From positions 372,001 through 436,000 of the forward strand of contig NZ_LMUS01000001.1 of assembly GCF_009765835.1 (NCBI RefSeq): DNA of 64,000 nt, read 5' to 3'. The translations under genes were made by a program, and so were the position numbers. Below, one piece after another: positions 18,826 to 27,869 of the stretch. The stretch's first letter is position 1. Each line of letters starts with the position of its first letter. The DNA is from Granulicella sp. L56. GTDB taxonomy: Bacteria > Acidobacteriota > Terriglobia > Terriglobales > Acidobacteriaceae. The notes beneath the pieces were generated by a model. The model was not told the DNA's origin. It saw nothing but the letters and a program-made list of their open reading frames with translations, and did no database searches.

Positions 18826-19620
18826 ATGATAAATGGCGCTCAGCAACGGCAGATGATAAATGCGGTGGACCTCCTGCTCGACGCACGCAGGACCAACAAG
18901 CCCATCGAGGACCTTCCGGTGGATGTACGGCCGCAGACGCTGGAGGAGGCTTACTTCATCCAAGACAAGCTGTCGTGGGCCTATGAGGCGATTGGCGGAT
19001 GGAAGATCGGCGCTTCGACCGCCGATGCCACTCCCATGTTTGCGCCGATGCCTGCGGCGTGGATGTCATGCAGCGGATGCGAGATGCGCGGCAGAACACA
19101 CCGGTATCGAGGCCTCGAAGCTGAGATCTCCTTTCTGATGGGTGAGGATCTGCCTCCGAGAGAGACTCCCTACACGCGCGAGGAAGTTTTAGCCGCGGTT
19201 GCGAGCTGTCATCCGGCGATTGAGGTTCTGGAGACGGCATTCATCGATCCGATGCAGGTAGCAAAGCTGTCGATGATCGCCGATTTGCAGATACACGGCG
19301 GCTTTGTCTATGGGGAGGCTATCCCGGATTGGCAGCGCATCGATTTTTCGCAAGAGCATGTGACCATGACCGTCGATGGAGCTGTGCGCGTCGAACGGAC
19401 TGGGTCGAACACCTCGGGAGACCTGTTGCGGCTGCTTCCCTTCCTGGCCAATGAGGGAGCGGAGCGTACGGGCGGCCTGAGGCGCGGCGACTGGGTCACA
19501 ACCGGAAGCTGGACCGGGTGCACGCTGGGTTCGGCCGGCTCGGTGGCGGATGTGAGGTTCTCGACGGCGGGTAAGGTGAATCTGAGGTTCGGGGCAGAGG
19601 GTTCTGCGCTGCCGGATTGA
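18826..19620 (+). CDS. 2-keto-4-pentenoate hydratase-like protein (FAH superfamily)
   Basis: 264 aa, cytoplasmic. Features of the MhpD/HpaH group: GGWKIGAST near residues 57-65, the metal-site Glu-Ala-Glu region (YRGLEAEISFLM), and the C-terminal RRGDWVTTGSWTG. Members hydrate 2-hydroxypentadienoate in aromatic catabolism or act as decarboxylases. No other meta-cleavage gene is nearby, so the pathway is unclear. Neither the ATG at 18826 nor an in-frame ATG at 18853 has a good ribosome binding site. Confidence 0.78.
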   Translation: MINGAQQRQMINAVDLLLDARRTNKPIEDLPVDVRPQTLEEAYFIQDKLSWAYEAIGGWKIGASTADATPMFAPMPAAWMSCSGCEMRGRTHRYRGLEAEISFLMGEDLPPRETPYTREEVLAAVASCHPAIEVLETAFIDPMQVAKLSMIADLQIHGGFVYGEAIPDWQRIDFSQEHVTMTVDGAVRVERTGSNTSGDLLRLLPFLANEGAERTGGLRRGDWVTTGSWTGCTLGSAGSVADVRFSTAGKVNLRFGAEGSALPD

Positions 19621-19705
19621 GCTATCAGATTGATGGGTGGGCATCTTTGAGCGGGAGCTGGGAATCCTAAATTGAGACGGAGTTCTCCGTCCTGCGAGGT
19701 TCCCT

Positions 19706-20647
19706 GTGGCACGTCCTTATTGGTCTGGGCAGATTCAGATATCGCTCGTCTCTTTTGGCGTCAAATTGTTTGTCGCCACTGAAGCCAAAGGCGAGATACG
19801 TTTTCATCAGATAAGCCGCAAGACGGGTGAGCGGGTGCGCCACCAGAAGGTGCTGGCTTCGACGCTGGAGGAGGCCCCGGATGAGGCCGCCGCCCCGGTG
19901 GAGAAAGACGAGATCGTCAAAGGGTATGAATATCGCAAAGGCGAGTACATCGCCATTGAGCCCAGCGAGATTGAGCAACTGCGCGTGCCCTCGAAGCACA
20001 CGATTGAAGTGACGCAGTTTGTGGGAATGGACGAGATTGAGCCGGAGTATCTGGAGAAGCCTTACTTCGTGGTTCCGGAAGATGATGTTCAGGCAGAGGC
20101 ATTCGCAGTCGTGCGAAAGGCGCTGCGCAAGACGAAGAAGGCTGCGCTGGGCAAGATCGCATTTGGTGGACGCGAACATGTGATCGCCATCACCGCACCC
20201 GACGACGACAAGCTTGCGGGCATGATGGCGTACACCATGCGCTATCAGGAAGAGTTGCGCGATGCGGAGGAGTATTTCCGGGACATCAAAAAAGTTGCCG
20301 TCAATGAAGACTCGCTCGAGCTGGCGGAGACGCTCATCAAGAAGAAGGCAGCGAAATTTGATCCAGCGAAGTTTATCGATGGATATGAAGCTGCGCTGAA
20401 GGAGTTGGTAGAGGCAAAGGTTAAACACGCTCCGATACCCAAGGACGAAGCCTCTGCTCCGAAGCGCGGCAATGTGATCAACCTGATGGACGCTTTGCGC
20501 AAAAGCGTCAGCGGCGGAGAATCTAAAGAATCTTGGGAGACAAAGAAGAAGCCTGCGACGAAGAGTGGTCGCAATGCTGGCCTGTCCCTGATTAAGTCTT
20601 CGGCAAAATCGGCAACTGCAAGCGGCAGGAAACGGAAGTCGGCTTAG
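19706..20647 (+). CDS. ku: Non-homologous end-joining protein Ku
   Basis: 313-aa bacterial Ku: DNA-end-binding homodimer. The Ku core spans about residues 5-260 (ISLVSFGVKLFVATE near the start; GMDEIEPEYLEKPYF in the middle). The C-terminus is Lys/Ser-rich, as in other bacterial Ku proteins. Starts with GTG behind a GAGG box. It lies 26 bp before ligD on the same strand, forming the usual Ku-LigD pair. Confidence 0.96.
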   Translation: MARPYWSGQIQISLVSFGVKLFVATEAKGEIRFHQISRKTGERVRHQKVLASTLEEAPDEAAAPVEKDEIVKGYEYRKGEYIAIEPSEIEQLRVPSKHTIEVTQFVGMDEIEPEYLEKPYFVVPEDDVQAEAFAVVRKALRKTKKAALGKIAFGGREHVIAITAPDDDKLAGMMAYTMRYQEELRDAEEYFRDIKKVAVNEDSLELAETLIKKKAAKFDPAKFIDGYEAALKELVEAKVKHAPIPKDEASAPKRGNVINLMDALRKSVSGGESKESWETKKKPATKSGRNAGLSLIKSSAKSATASGRKRKSA

Positions 20648-20673
20648 CCTGACTGGATTGGGTGGAGGACAGG

Positions 20674-23529
20674 ATGGCGAGCGCTAAGAAATCAGTAAAG
20701 AAAGCCGTGGAGAAAAAGGCCGCGGCGAAGAAATCTACGCGATCCTCGCCAGCAAAAGTGAAGGCTAAGAAGCCTAATCGCGCGGCAGATGCTGTGGATG
20801 AGCAACTGGCGCGATACCGCTCGATGCGCGATTTTCATATCACAGCAGAACCCAGTGGAACTGGTAAGAGCGGAGATCGTGCAGAGCGGCTTCCCTTCTG
20901 CATTCAGAAACACGCGGCATCGCATCTGCACTACGACTTCCGGCTGGGGTGGAATGGTGTGCTGAAGAGTTGGGCGGTCGCAAAAGGCCCGAGCTATTTC
21001 ACTGGCGACAAACGATTGGCCGTGCAGGTCGAAGATCACCCCATGGAATACGGAGGCTTCGAAGGCATCATTCCTGCGGGCCAGTATGGCGGCGGCACTG
21101 TGATGCTTTGGGATCAGGGAACATGGGAGCCGCAAACCGGTAACGAAGACGTTGACAAAGGATTGCGAGATGGCAGTCTCAAATTCGTGATGCACGGTAC
21201 AAAGATCAGAGGCAAGTGGGCGCTGATCCGCATGGGTGGGAAGGCCGCGAATGAGCGTAAGCCGAATTGGATTCTGATCAAGGAGCATGACGATTTCGAG
21301 CGAGGAAAAGACGATCCATGCGTGACGGTGGAAGAACCCGACAGTGTCGTGACGGGACGCACCATAAAACAGATCGCGCACAACGAAGACCATGTGTGGA
21401 ATTCAAAGGACACCGCCAAAGGGAAAGCGTGGTATCGGCAGATTGGCCGCGGCGAAAATACTGGCGATGAGAGTGGTGCTTCCCTGCCGTTCGAAGATCG
21501 TAAGAGTTCCGTCTTCGAGAAAAAACGAACGATGACGGTTAGCGACTTCAAAAAAAGTTTGAGCAAGTTACCGAAAGAAAATCAGCCGGGCTTCATTGCT
21601 CCGCAGCTTGCGCTTCAGGCGATATCTCCACCGTCTGGCGAGGGATGGCTGCATGAGTTGAAGCTTGACGGGTACAGGATGCAGGCGCGCAAGGATGGCT
21701 CTGGGGTGCAGATGCTGACACGCAAGGGACTGGACTGGACACACCGCGTGCGCGCAGTCGCTAACGAAGTAGCCAAGCTGGCGGTGGATACGGTAACGCT
21801 GGATGGAGAGGTCGTAGTGCTTGCGGAGGACGGCACTACAAGCTTTGCGGATCTGCAGGCTTCGTTTCAGGACGGAACGAAGAATCTGTTGACTTATTTC
21901 TGCTTCGATCTGTTGCATATGGATGGACGAAATATACGGGAGCTTCCGCTGAAGCAACGCAAGGAGATTCTGGGGGGCGTTCTCAATAGTGCAAATGCAG
22001 ACTTGTTGCGAGTGAGCGAACATCTGGAAACAGATGGCGAAGGGATCTTTCGCAAGGCTTGTGAACTTCATGCCGAGGGCATCGTTTCAAAGAAAGCTGC
22101 CGGCCGATACTCTTCAGGACGCGGCGGCGATTGGTTGAAGATGAAGTGCCTGCACGAGCAAGAGTTTGTCGTCGGCGGATTTACGCTGCCGTCGAACGGG
22201 ATCAACGGCGTCGGAGCATTGCTCCTCGGGTACTATCGCGATGGCAAGTTGATCTATGCAGGACGCACCGGGACTGGCTTTACCCAGAAGACGCACAAAG
22301 CAATTCGAGGAAGATTGAATGATTCAATTCAAGCTGCGGTGCCGTTTGAACAAGTGCCGCCTGAGGCCAGGCGAGGAGTGAGGTGGGTCAAGCCGGAGCT
22401 TGTGGTTCAGGTGCGCTTTGCTACATGGACCGCCGACAATCTCGTGCGTCAGGCAGCGTTTCTTGGAGTGCGCGAGGACAAGAGCGCAGAAGAGGTTGTA
22501 CGAGAAGAAGCTAGTGTTGCGCCGCGTCCGAAAGGAACAGGCAGGAAGCCTGTCGAACCGAGGACTTCGGCGAAGACGGCAGCTACGCATAAAGTGAAAG
22601 GGCGTGTGGCTGCGAAAGAAACCGCAACGATGGAGCATGCCCCAGTTCGTCTGACTCATCCGGAAAAGATACTGGATGAAAAATCGGGAATGACCAAGCA
22701 GATGCTTGCGGATTATTACTGGGCTGTCGCGGAAGAGATGCTGCCGCATATTGCGAACAGGCCGTTGAGCCTGGTGCGATGTCCTGATGGCGCCGACAAG
22801 CCGTGCTTCTATCAAAAGCACGCAAGCCACGCGCTCCCTGATGGTGTTGGCAGCGTAGACGTCGCCGATAAGAACGGAAAGATTGAGCCGTACATTACGC
22901 TTTCGACCGCAGAGGCGCTAACAGGATTGGCCCAGATGGGAGTGCTCGAGGTGCATCCCTGGGGATCGCGAAACGAGGACCTCGAACATCCCGATCGGCT
23001 GATCTTCGATCTCGACCCTGATGAAGCGCTTGGATGGAAGGTGCTGACCGAGGCCGCGGCCGAGGTGCGGAGACGCCTGAAGGCGATTGGGCTGGAGAGC
23101 TTTCTGAAGACCACGGGAGGCAAAGGGCTGCACGTCGTTGTGCCCATTGCGCCAAAGCTGGAGTGGTCAGCGGCCAAAGAGTTCGCGCATGGATTTGTAA
23201 ACGCGATGGAGAAAGCGAACCCCTCGCTGTATCTCACGAAGATGACCAAGGCTGCCCGCAAGGGAAAGATCTATTTGGATTATCTGCGGAATGAACGTGG
23301 AGCAACTTCGGTAGCTCCATTTTCTCCACGCGCGCGGGCGGGTAGCCCTGTTTCATTGCCGCTGAAGTGGTCGGATTTGAAGTTGGCAGAGCGGCCAGTA
23401 TTTTCTGTGGCAACATTCGGCGAATGGAAGGCGCGCCTAAAGACAGATCCGTGGAAGAAGATGACAACGATGAAACAACGCATCACAAGCGAGGCGTTGG
23501 CCAGCGTTGAGATGAAGCAGTCAGCCTAA
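20674..23529 (+). CDS. ligD: ATP-dependent DNA ligase D, three domains
   Basis: 951 aa from the ATG at 20674, which has GGAGG 5 bp upstream; a GTG at 20662 is less likely. Domain order is 3'-phosphoesterase (about 40-190; His80, His86, Asp88 in KHAASHLHYDF), ligase (about 300-590; nucleotidyl Lys330 in KLDGYR), and primase/polymerase (about 660-930; metal-binding Asp779 and Asp781 in IFDLDP). This is the Pseudomonas order rather than the mycobacterial one. With Ku it repairs double-strand breaks. The N-terminus is Lys/Ala-rich and probably flexible. Its stop codon interlocks with that of the convergent gene. Confidence 0.96.
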   Translation: MASAKKSVKKAVEKKAAAKKSTRSSPAKVKAKKPNRAADAVDEQLARYRSMRDFHITAEPSGTGKSGDRAERLPFCIQKHAASHLHYDFRLGWNGVLKSWAVAKGPSYFTGDKRLAVQVEDHPMEYGGFEGIIPAGQYGGGTVMLWDQGTWEPQTGNEDVDKGLRDGSLKFVMHGTKIRGKWALIRMGGKAANERKPNWILIKEHDDFERGKDDPCVTVEEPDSVVTGRTIKQIAHNEDHVWNSKDTAKGKAWYRQIGRGENTGDESGASLPFEDRKSSVFEKKRTMTVSDFKKSLSKLPKENQPGFIAPQLALQAISPPSGEGWLHELKLDGYRMQARKDGSGVQMLTRKGLDWTHRVRAVANEVAKLAVDTVTLDGEVVVLAEDGTTSFADLQASFQDGTKNLLTYFCFDLLHMDGRNIRELPLKQRKEILGGVLNSANADLLRVSEHLETDGEGIFRKACELHAEGIVSKKAAGRYSSGRGGDWLKMKCLHEQEFVVGGFTLPSNGINGVGALLLGYYRDGKLIYAGRTGTGFTQKTHKAIRGRLNDSIQAAVPFEQVPPEARRGVRWVKPELVVQVRFATWTADNLVRQAAFLGVREDKSAEEVVREEASVAPRPKGTGRKPVEPRTSAKTAATHKVKGRVAAKETATMEHAPVRLTHPEKILDEKSGMTKQMLADYYWAVAEEMLPHIANRPLSLVRCPDGADKPCFYQKHASHALPDGVGSVDVADKNGKIEPYITLSTAEALTGLAQMGVLEVHPWGSRNEDLEHPDRLIFDLDPDEALGWKVLTEAAAEVRRRLKAIGLESFLKTTGGKGLHVVVPIAPKLEWSAAKEFAHGFVNAMEKANPSLYLTKMTKAARKGKIYLDYLRNERGATSVAPFSPRARAGSPVSLPLKWSDLKLAERPVFSVATFGEWKARLKTDPWKKMTTMKQRITSEALASVEMKQSA

Positions 23530-24410
23530 CAAGTCGCGCCCCTTAGTTTCATCACCAGACATTTTGCCGCACCACCCGCTTTGAGGAATTCGCTCAACTC
23601 GACCTCAACTACATGGAAGCCTTTTGATTGAAGTTGTCCGCTCAGTGCTTCGCTGACCTTGTTGAGAATAACAGTGCGATTTACATTGATGACATTGCAG
23701 GCGAAGCGCAGAGCGTCCGCTTCGGTGCCGATAATACGTTTGTCTACGGCGTAATAATCTTCGATCCTTTCGACTGAAGCCTTGTCGAAGGCCGGTGGGT
23801 AGTACATCACCGAGCCGTCTTCGAGTGGAGCGAAGCAAGTGTCGAGATGATAGAAACGCGGATCAATGAGATGAAGAGGAACTACTTCAATCTTCCATGC
23901 GTCGCTCAGGTAGCGATGGCTGGATTGAAGTGTTCGCGGACCATAGCCTGCCAATAGTCGCGAGCCGTCGATGGCAAAGAGCGCATCACCTTCGCCCTCG
24001 AATGGGGTCTCGTGGGGAACACTGAGGACGGTGTATCCGGCTTCACCGAGCCAACGGCGAAAGTGTTGTTCTTCGCCCTGTCTTTCTTTGTGGAAGAAGC
24101 TGCTAAGCACAACGATTCCGTCGCGCTCTAATCCTGCGTTGGCTGTGAAAACCATGTCAGGCGAACCCGGTTGTGGCTCTACCAGAACAACCTCGGCTAT
24201 CTCGGTCACTGCGTTGTAAAGATGCTGCCACTGCTCTGCGGCAACGGCTCGTGAAGAGTCATGGACGTGGCCAGCCATCCATGGGTTGATAACATAGTTC
24301 ACATCGTAGAGTTTCGGAGGGCACATCAAAAACGTAGCCGGGACCGGAGTAAGGCCCGAGACAGGAACAGGGGTGGTGAAGTTACCGGGAGACGTTATGC
24401 TTATACTCAT
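23526..24410 (-). CDS. Dimethylarginine dimethylaminohydrolase-like amidinohydrolase
   Basis: 294 aa of the guanidino-group-modifying (amidinotransferase/DDAH) superfamily. Catalytic residues are visible: Glu138/Asp142 in EGEGDALF, His188 in FYHLDTCF, and Cys284 in GGAAKC near the C-terminus; the substrate loop SPDMVFTANAG is at 83-93. It hydrolyses a guanidino or related substrate, perhaps methylarginine. Start taken at the ATG at 24410 (AGAGG box upstream) rather than the TTG at 24449. It overlaps the ligD stop by 4 nt on the opposite strand. Confidence 0.82.
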   Translation of the reverse strand: MSISITSPGNFTTPVPVSGLTPVPATFLMCPPKLYDVNYVINPWMAGHVHDSSRAVAAEQWQHLYNAVTEIAEVVLVEPQPGSPDMVFTANAGLERDGIVVLSSFFHKERQGEEQHFRRWLGEAGYTVLSVPHETPFEGEGDALFAIDGSRLLAGYGPRTLQSSHRYLSDAWKIEVVPLHLIDPRFYHLDTCFAPLEDGSVMYYPPAFDKASVERIEDYYAVDKRIIGTEADALRFACNVINVNRTVILNKVSEALSGQLQSKGFHVVEVELSEFLKAGGAAKCLVMKLRGATC

Positions 24411-24532
24411 CGAAAGGCCTCTGATGATGAGCTTTGCAGGATTCGTCAACCTTCGTCAACATGAATGTTTATGCGGGTTTTAGCGAATATAGATGCATTT
24501 CGCCAGCGCCTGTCCATCCCCTGAAACGAAGC

Positions 24533-24566
24533 TCCGGTATGCGCCCCTAATGCGGCGCACACCGGA
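24533..24566 (-). terminator. Intrinsic terminator after the RND pump gene
   Basis: Long stem (TCCGGT-a-TGCGCC paired with GGCGCA-c-ACCGGA) with an 8-nt loop. On the minus-strand transcript the one mismatch becomes a G-U pair, giving 13 continuous pairs. A pyrimidine-rich GCTTCGTTTC follows, 17 bp after the stop codon of the pump gene. Confidence 0.75.
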
Positions 24567-24582
24567 ACCTTGAGTGATGGAA

Positions 24583-27500
24583 TTAGTGAGCCGGCTCCGG
24601 CGGAGGCAGCTCGTCATCACACGGATTTCTGGCCTTTGGATCCTTCTTGAACATGCCAAGAAGTGTCTTGAGGATGACATAGAGAACCGGGATAAAGAAG
24701 AGGTTGAGAACGGTGGAGAGGGCCATGCCTCCTACGATTGCAGTACCGACAGAGTGACGGCCATAAGCGCCTGCTCCGGTGGCGAAGTAAAGAGGCATCA
24801 CGCCGAGGATGAAGGCAATTGAGGTCATGAGGATGGGACGAAGACGAAGCTCAGCCGCAATGATCGCGGCATCGATGATCGACTTACCCAGCTCCAACTG
24901 CTGCTCGGCAAACTCCACAATGAGGATGGAGTTTTTCGCAGAGAGCCCGATGAGCATGACGAGTCCTATTTGGACGTACACGTCATCGACCAGGCCTCGC
25001 GCGGCGACAAGCCCAAGAGCACCGAGGACGGCCATGGGAACAGCGAGAAGAATGATGAACGGAAGTGCAAAGCTCTCATACTGCGCGGAGAGGGTAAGGT
25101 AGACGACCAGAAGGCCAAGGCCGAAGATGATGATGGCCTTGCCCGCAGACTCAACTTCTTCGAGCGCGAGTCCTGTCCAGGAGGAGGTCATGCCCTGAAT
25201 CTTGTTCTTGTCGAAGAGGCGCTGCATGGCTTCCAGCCCCTGGCCGGAGCTGAGGCCGGGGGCCGGTGATCCGTCGATTTCTGCGGAGCGGAAGAGATTG
25301 TAGTGGTTGATGACCTGCGGTCCGGAGGTCTCCTCTACCGTGATGAGATTGTCGAGCGGAATCATCTGACCGGAGTCAGAACGGACGTAGTATTGGCGAA
25401 TGTCCTGAGCATTACGGCGGAACTGCTCATCAGCCTGCACGTAGACACGGTAGGAACGGTTGTTGAAGTCGAAGTCGTTGACATAGCTCGACCCCATGAA
25501 GGTGCCCAGCGCGGAAGTGATCTGGTTGAGAGGAACACCCATGGTCTTGGCCTTCTCACGATCGATGCTCACGTGAAGCTGGGGATCGTTGGAGGTAAAG
25601 GTGGTGTTCATACCGATGAGTCCGGAGCCTGGAGCGCGGGACTGAGCGACGATGGTGTGGGCGACGCGATCGATGTCTCCGAAGGTGTTGCGTCCGCCAT
25701 CCTGAAGGATGAACTGGAATCCACCGACCGTACCAATACCTGCGATGGCGGGCGGTTCTGCGGCAAAGGCGATACCGCCCGGGACACCGAAGAGTTTCGG
25801 CCCAACCTCCTGAACGATGGCCTTCGCGCTGAACTGCGGGCCCATCTTGGCACGGTCATTGATCGGCTTCAACGGAGCAAAGATGAGTCCCGAGTTTGGT
25901 GAGCTTCCCCCGGCGAGTGAGAAACCCATGACCGAGAAGGTGCCGAAGACGCCGTCGTTCTTACGCACGAGCGCGGAGACACGGTCGGCAAACTCGCTGG
26001 TGTAACTGAGCGAAGCTCCGGGAGGCGTTTGAACGATGATGAGGAAGTAGGACTGGTCCTCCTGAGGAACGAATGCAGTGGGGACATGGTTGTACATAAA
26101 AGCGGTAGCGCCAAGGCCCGCAAAGAAGAGCACCAGCATCGCGTAGCGCATACGCACAACGAATGTGACCATCTTGGCGTAGACCCGGATCATCCATTGG
26201 ATGAAGCTTTCAATGGGGTTGAGGATCAAGCCCATGATGCCGGTATGCTTTTGCTCTCCGCGCAGCAGAATGGCAGCAAGCGCAGGTGAGAGCGTAAGGG
26301 CGTTGAATGCTGAGATGGCAATCGAGAAGGCAATCGTTAGCGAGAACTGCTTATAGAGGATGCCGGTCGTTCCAGGGAAGAAGCTTACGGGAACGAACAC
26401 AGAGATAAGCACCAGCGAGGTAGCGATGACGGCGCTGGTGACCTCGGCCATTGCTTCGGAGGTTGCCTTATGGCTGTCGCAATGTTCTTTCTCAATGTGC
26501 CGCTGGACGTTTTCGATGACGACGATGGCGTCGTCAACGACTAGTCCTGTAGCGAGGGTGATGCCAAAGAGTGTGAGTGAATTAATTGAGAAGCCAAAGA
26601 TCTTGATGAAGGCGAATGTGCCTATCAGCGAGACAGGGATGGTGACGGAAGGGATAATCGTCGCGCGCCAGTCCTGCAAGAAGAGAAAGATGACGATGAT
26701 GACGATGATGACGGCTTCGCCAATGGTCTCAACCACCTCGCGAATAGAATCGCCGATAACGGTCGTCGTATCGACGGCGATAATGCCCTTCATTCCCGGA
26801 GGATAGGACTTTGCAAGTTCTGCCAGAACTGCGCGGCAGCGCTTGTCGACGTCAAGAGCGTTGGCGTTGGAGAGTTGCTGAATACCGATACCAACGGCAT
26901 CTCCGCCGACGACTCCACCACCCTGAAACCTGAGGGCGGTGTCATAGTTCTCTGCACCAATCTCAGCGCGACCTACGTCCTTAAGCAGGACAATTCCACT
27001 GCCCGTGGAGCTGTTTTTAATGACGATGTTTTCAAACTGCCTTGGATCGGAGAGGCGGCCACTGACGCGAACCGCCATCTGGAAGTTCTGCTTCGGATCG
27101 GAGGGCTGCTGGCCAAGTTGGCCTGCCGGGATCTCTACGTTCTGCTCGGCGAGCGCATTGGTAACGTCAAGTGCGGTGAGCCCACGCGCGGCGAGACGGC
27201 TCGGGTCGAGCCAGATGCGCATGGCGTATTTGCGCTCGCCGAAGATGACGACCGCGCCCACTCCGGGAACGCGCTTGAGCGCGTCGCTGACGTAGACATC
27301 GAGGTAATTCGAGATGAAGGCCGGTGAGAGCGAGTGATCAGGAGAGACGAAACCTGCGGCAAGGACGAAGTTCGAATTGGCCTTGGTGATGGTGATGCCG
27401 GTGTTGTTGACGACGGCAGGCAGACGTCCCTGCACGGAAGCGACGCGGTTCTGGACGTCGACGGCAGCAATGTTGAGGTCGTAACCGGTATTGAAGGTGA

Positions 27501-27774
27501 CGGTAATAGAAGAGGTACCGTCGTTGGAGCTCGTCGAGCTCATGTAACGCATGCCTTCGACGCCGTTGATGGACTGCTCGAGGATGGTCGTGACCGCTGA
27601 TTCAACGTCCTTCGAGCTTGCACCGATGTAGTTGGCGCTGACGATGACCTGAGGCGGTGCAAGCTCCGGATAAAGGGAGATCGGCAGAGTCGGAATGCAG
27701 ACGGCGCCACCGAGGACGATGAGCAGCGCGCAGACCGTGGCGAAGATTGGGCGACGAATGAAAAAATCTACCAA
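24583..27774 (-). CDS. RND efflux transporter, HAE1 (AcrB) family
   Basis: 1063-aa inner-membrane proton-driven pump. The N-terminus FFIRRPIFATV and the following GASSKDVESAVTTILEQ segment are diagnostic. Twelve helices are expected; the GLVVDDAIVVIENVQRHIE helix 4 region carries the paired Asp residues of the proton relay. Starts with TTG behind an AGAGG box. It is the second gene after the adaptor, 95 bp downstream, with a hairpin in the gap. No outer-membrane TolC-type gene is in the window, so that component is encoded elsewhere. Substrates are unknown. Confidence 0.94.
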   Translation of the reverse strand: MVDFFIRRPIFATVCALLIVLGGAVCIPTLPISLYPELAPPQVIVSANYIGASSKDVESAVTTILEQSINGVEGMRYMSSTSSNDGTSSITVTFNTGYDLNIAAVDVQNRVASVQGRLPAVVNNTGITITKANSNFVLAAGFVSPDHSLSPAFISNYLDVYVSDALKRVPGVGAVVIFGERKYAMRIWLDPSRLAARGLTALDVTNALAEQNVEIPAGQLGQQPSDPKQNFQMAVRVSGRLSDPRQFENIVIKNSSTGSGIVLLKDVGRAEIGAENYDTALRFQGGGVVGGDAVGIGIQQLSNANALDVDKRCRAVLAELAKSYPPGMKGIIAVDTTTVIGDSIREVVETIGEAVIIVIIVIFLFLQDWRATIIPSVTIPVSLIGTFAFIKIFGFSINSLTLFGITLATGLVVDDAIVVIENVQRHIEKEHCDSHKATSEAMAEVTSAVIATSLVLISVFVPVSFFPGTTGILYKQFSLTIAFSIAISAFNALTLSPALAAILLRGEQKHTGIMGLILNPIESFIQWMIRVYAKMVTFVVRMRYAMLVLFFAGLGATAFMYNHVPTAFVPQEDQSYFLIIVQTPPGASLSYTSEFADRVSALVRKNDGVFGTFSVMGFSLAGGSSPNSGLIFAPLKPINDRAKMGPQFSAKAIVQEVGPKLFGVPGGIAFAAEPPAIAGIGTVGGFQFILQDGGRNTFGDIDRVAHTIVAQSRAPGSGLIGMNTTFTSNDPQLHVSIDREKAKTMGVPLNQITSALGTFMGSSYVNDFDFNNRSYRVYVQADEQFRRNAQDIRQYYVRSDSGQMIPLDNLITVEETSGPQVINHYNLFRSAEIDGSPAPGLSSGQGLEAMQRLFDKNKIQGMTSSWTGLALEEVESAGKAIIIFGLGLLVVYLTLSAQYESFALPFIILLAVPMAVLGALGLVAARGLVDDVYVQIGLVMLIGLSAKNSILIVEFAEQQLELGKSIIDAAIIAAELRLRPILMTSIAFILGVMPLYFATGAGAYGRHSVGTAIVGGMALSTVLNLFFIPVLYVILKTLLGMFKKDPKARNPCDDELPPPEPAH

Positions 27775-27823
27775 GGTGGACCTCTAGCCAGCGGGCTTAG
27801 CCCTGGCGGTAAACGAAAGAAGG

Positions 27824-27848
27824 TGCGGAGCTGGCGTGCAGCTCCGCA
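27824..27848 (-). terminator. Hairpin between adaptor and pump genes
   Basis: Perfect 9-bp stem (TGCGGAGCT / AGCTCCGCA), 7-nt loop, followed on the minus strand by the T-rich CCTTCTTTCGTTT. It lies in the 95-bp gap between two genes that must be made together, so it more likely attenuates transcription or protects the upstream mRNA than ends it. A second weak hairpin (27787-27807) follows. Confidence 0.5.
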
Positions 27849-27869
27849 GACGTGGCTACGCGGTGCTGC

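Noticed and set aside
26690..26730. GATGACGAT-type tandem repeats
   Set aside because: They lie inside the RND pump gene and encode an Ile/Val-rich membrane helix; no sign of an independent repeat element.
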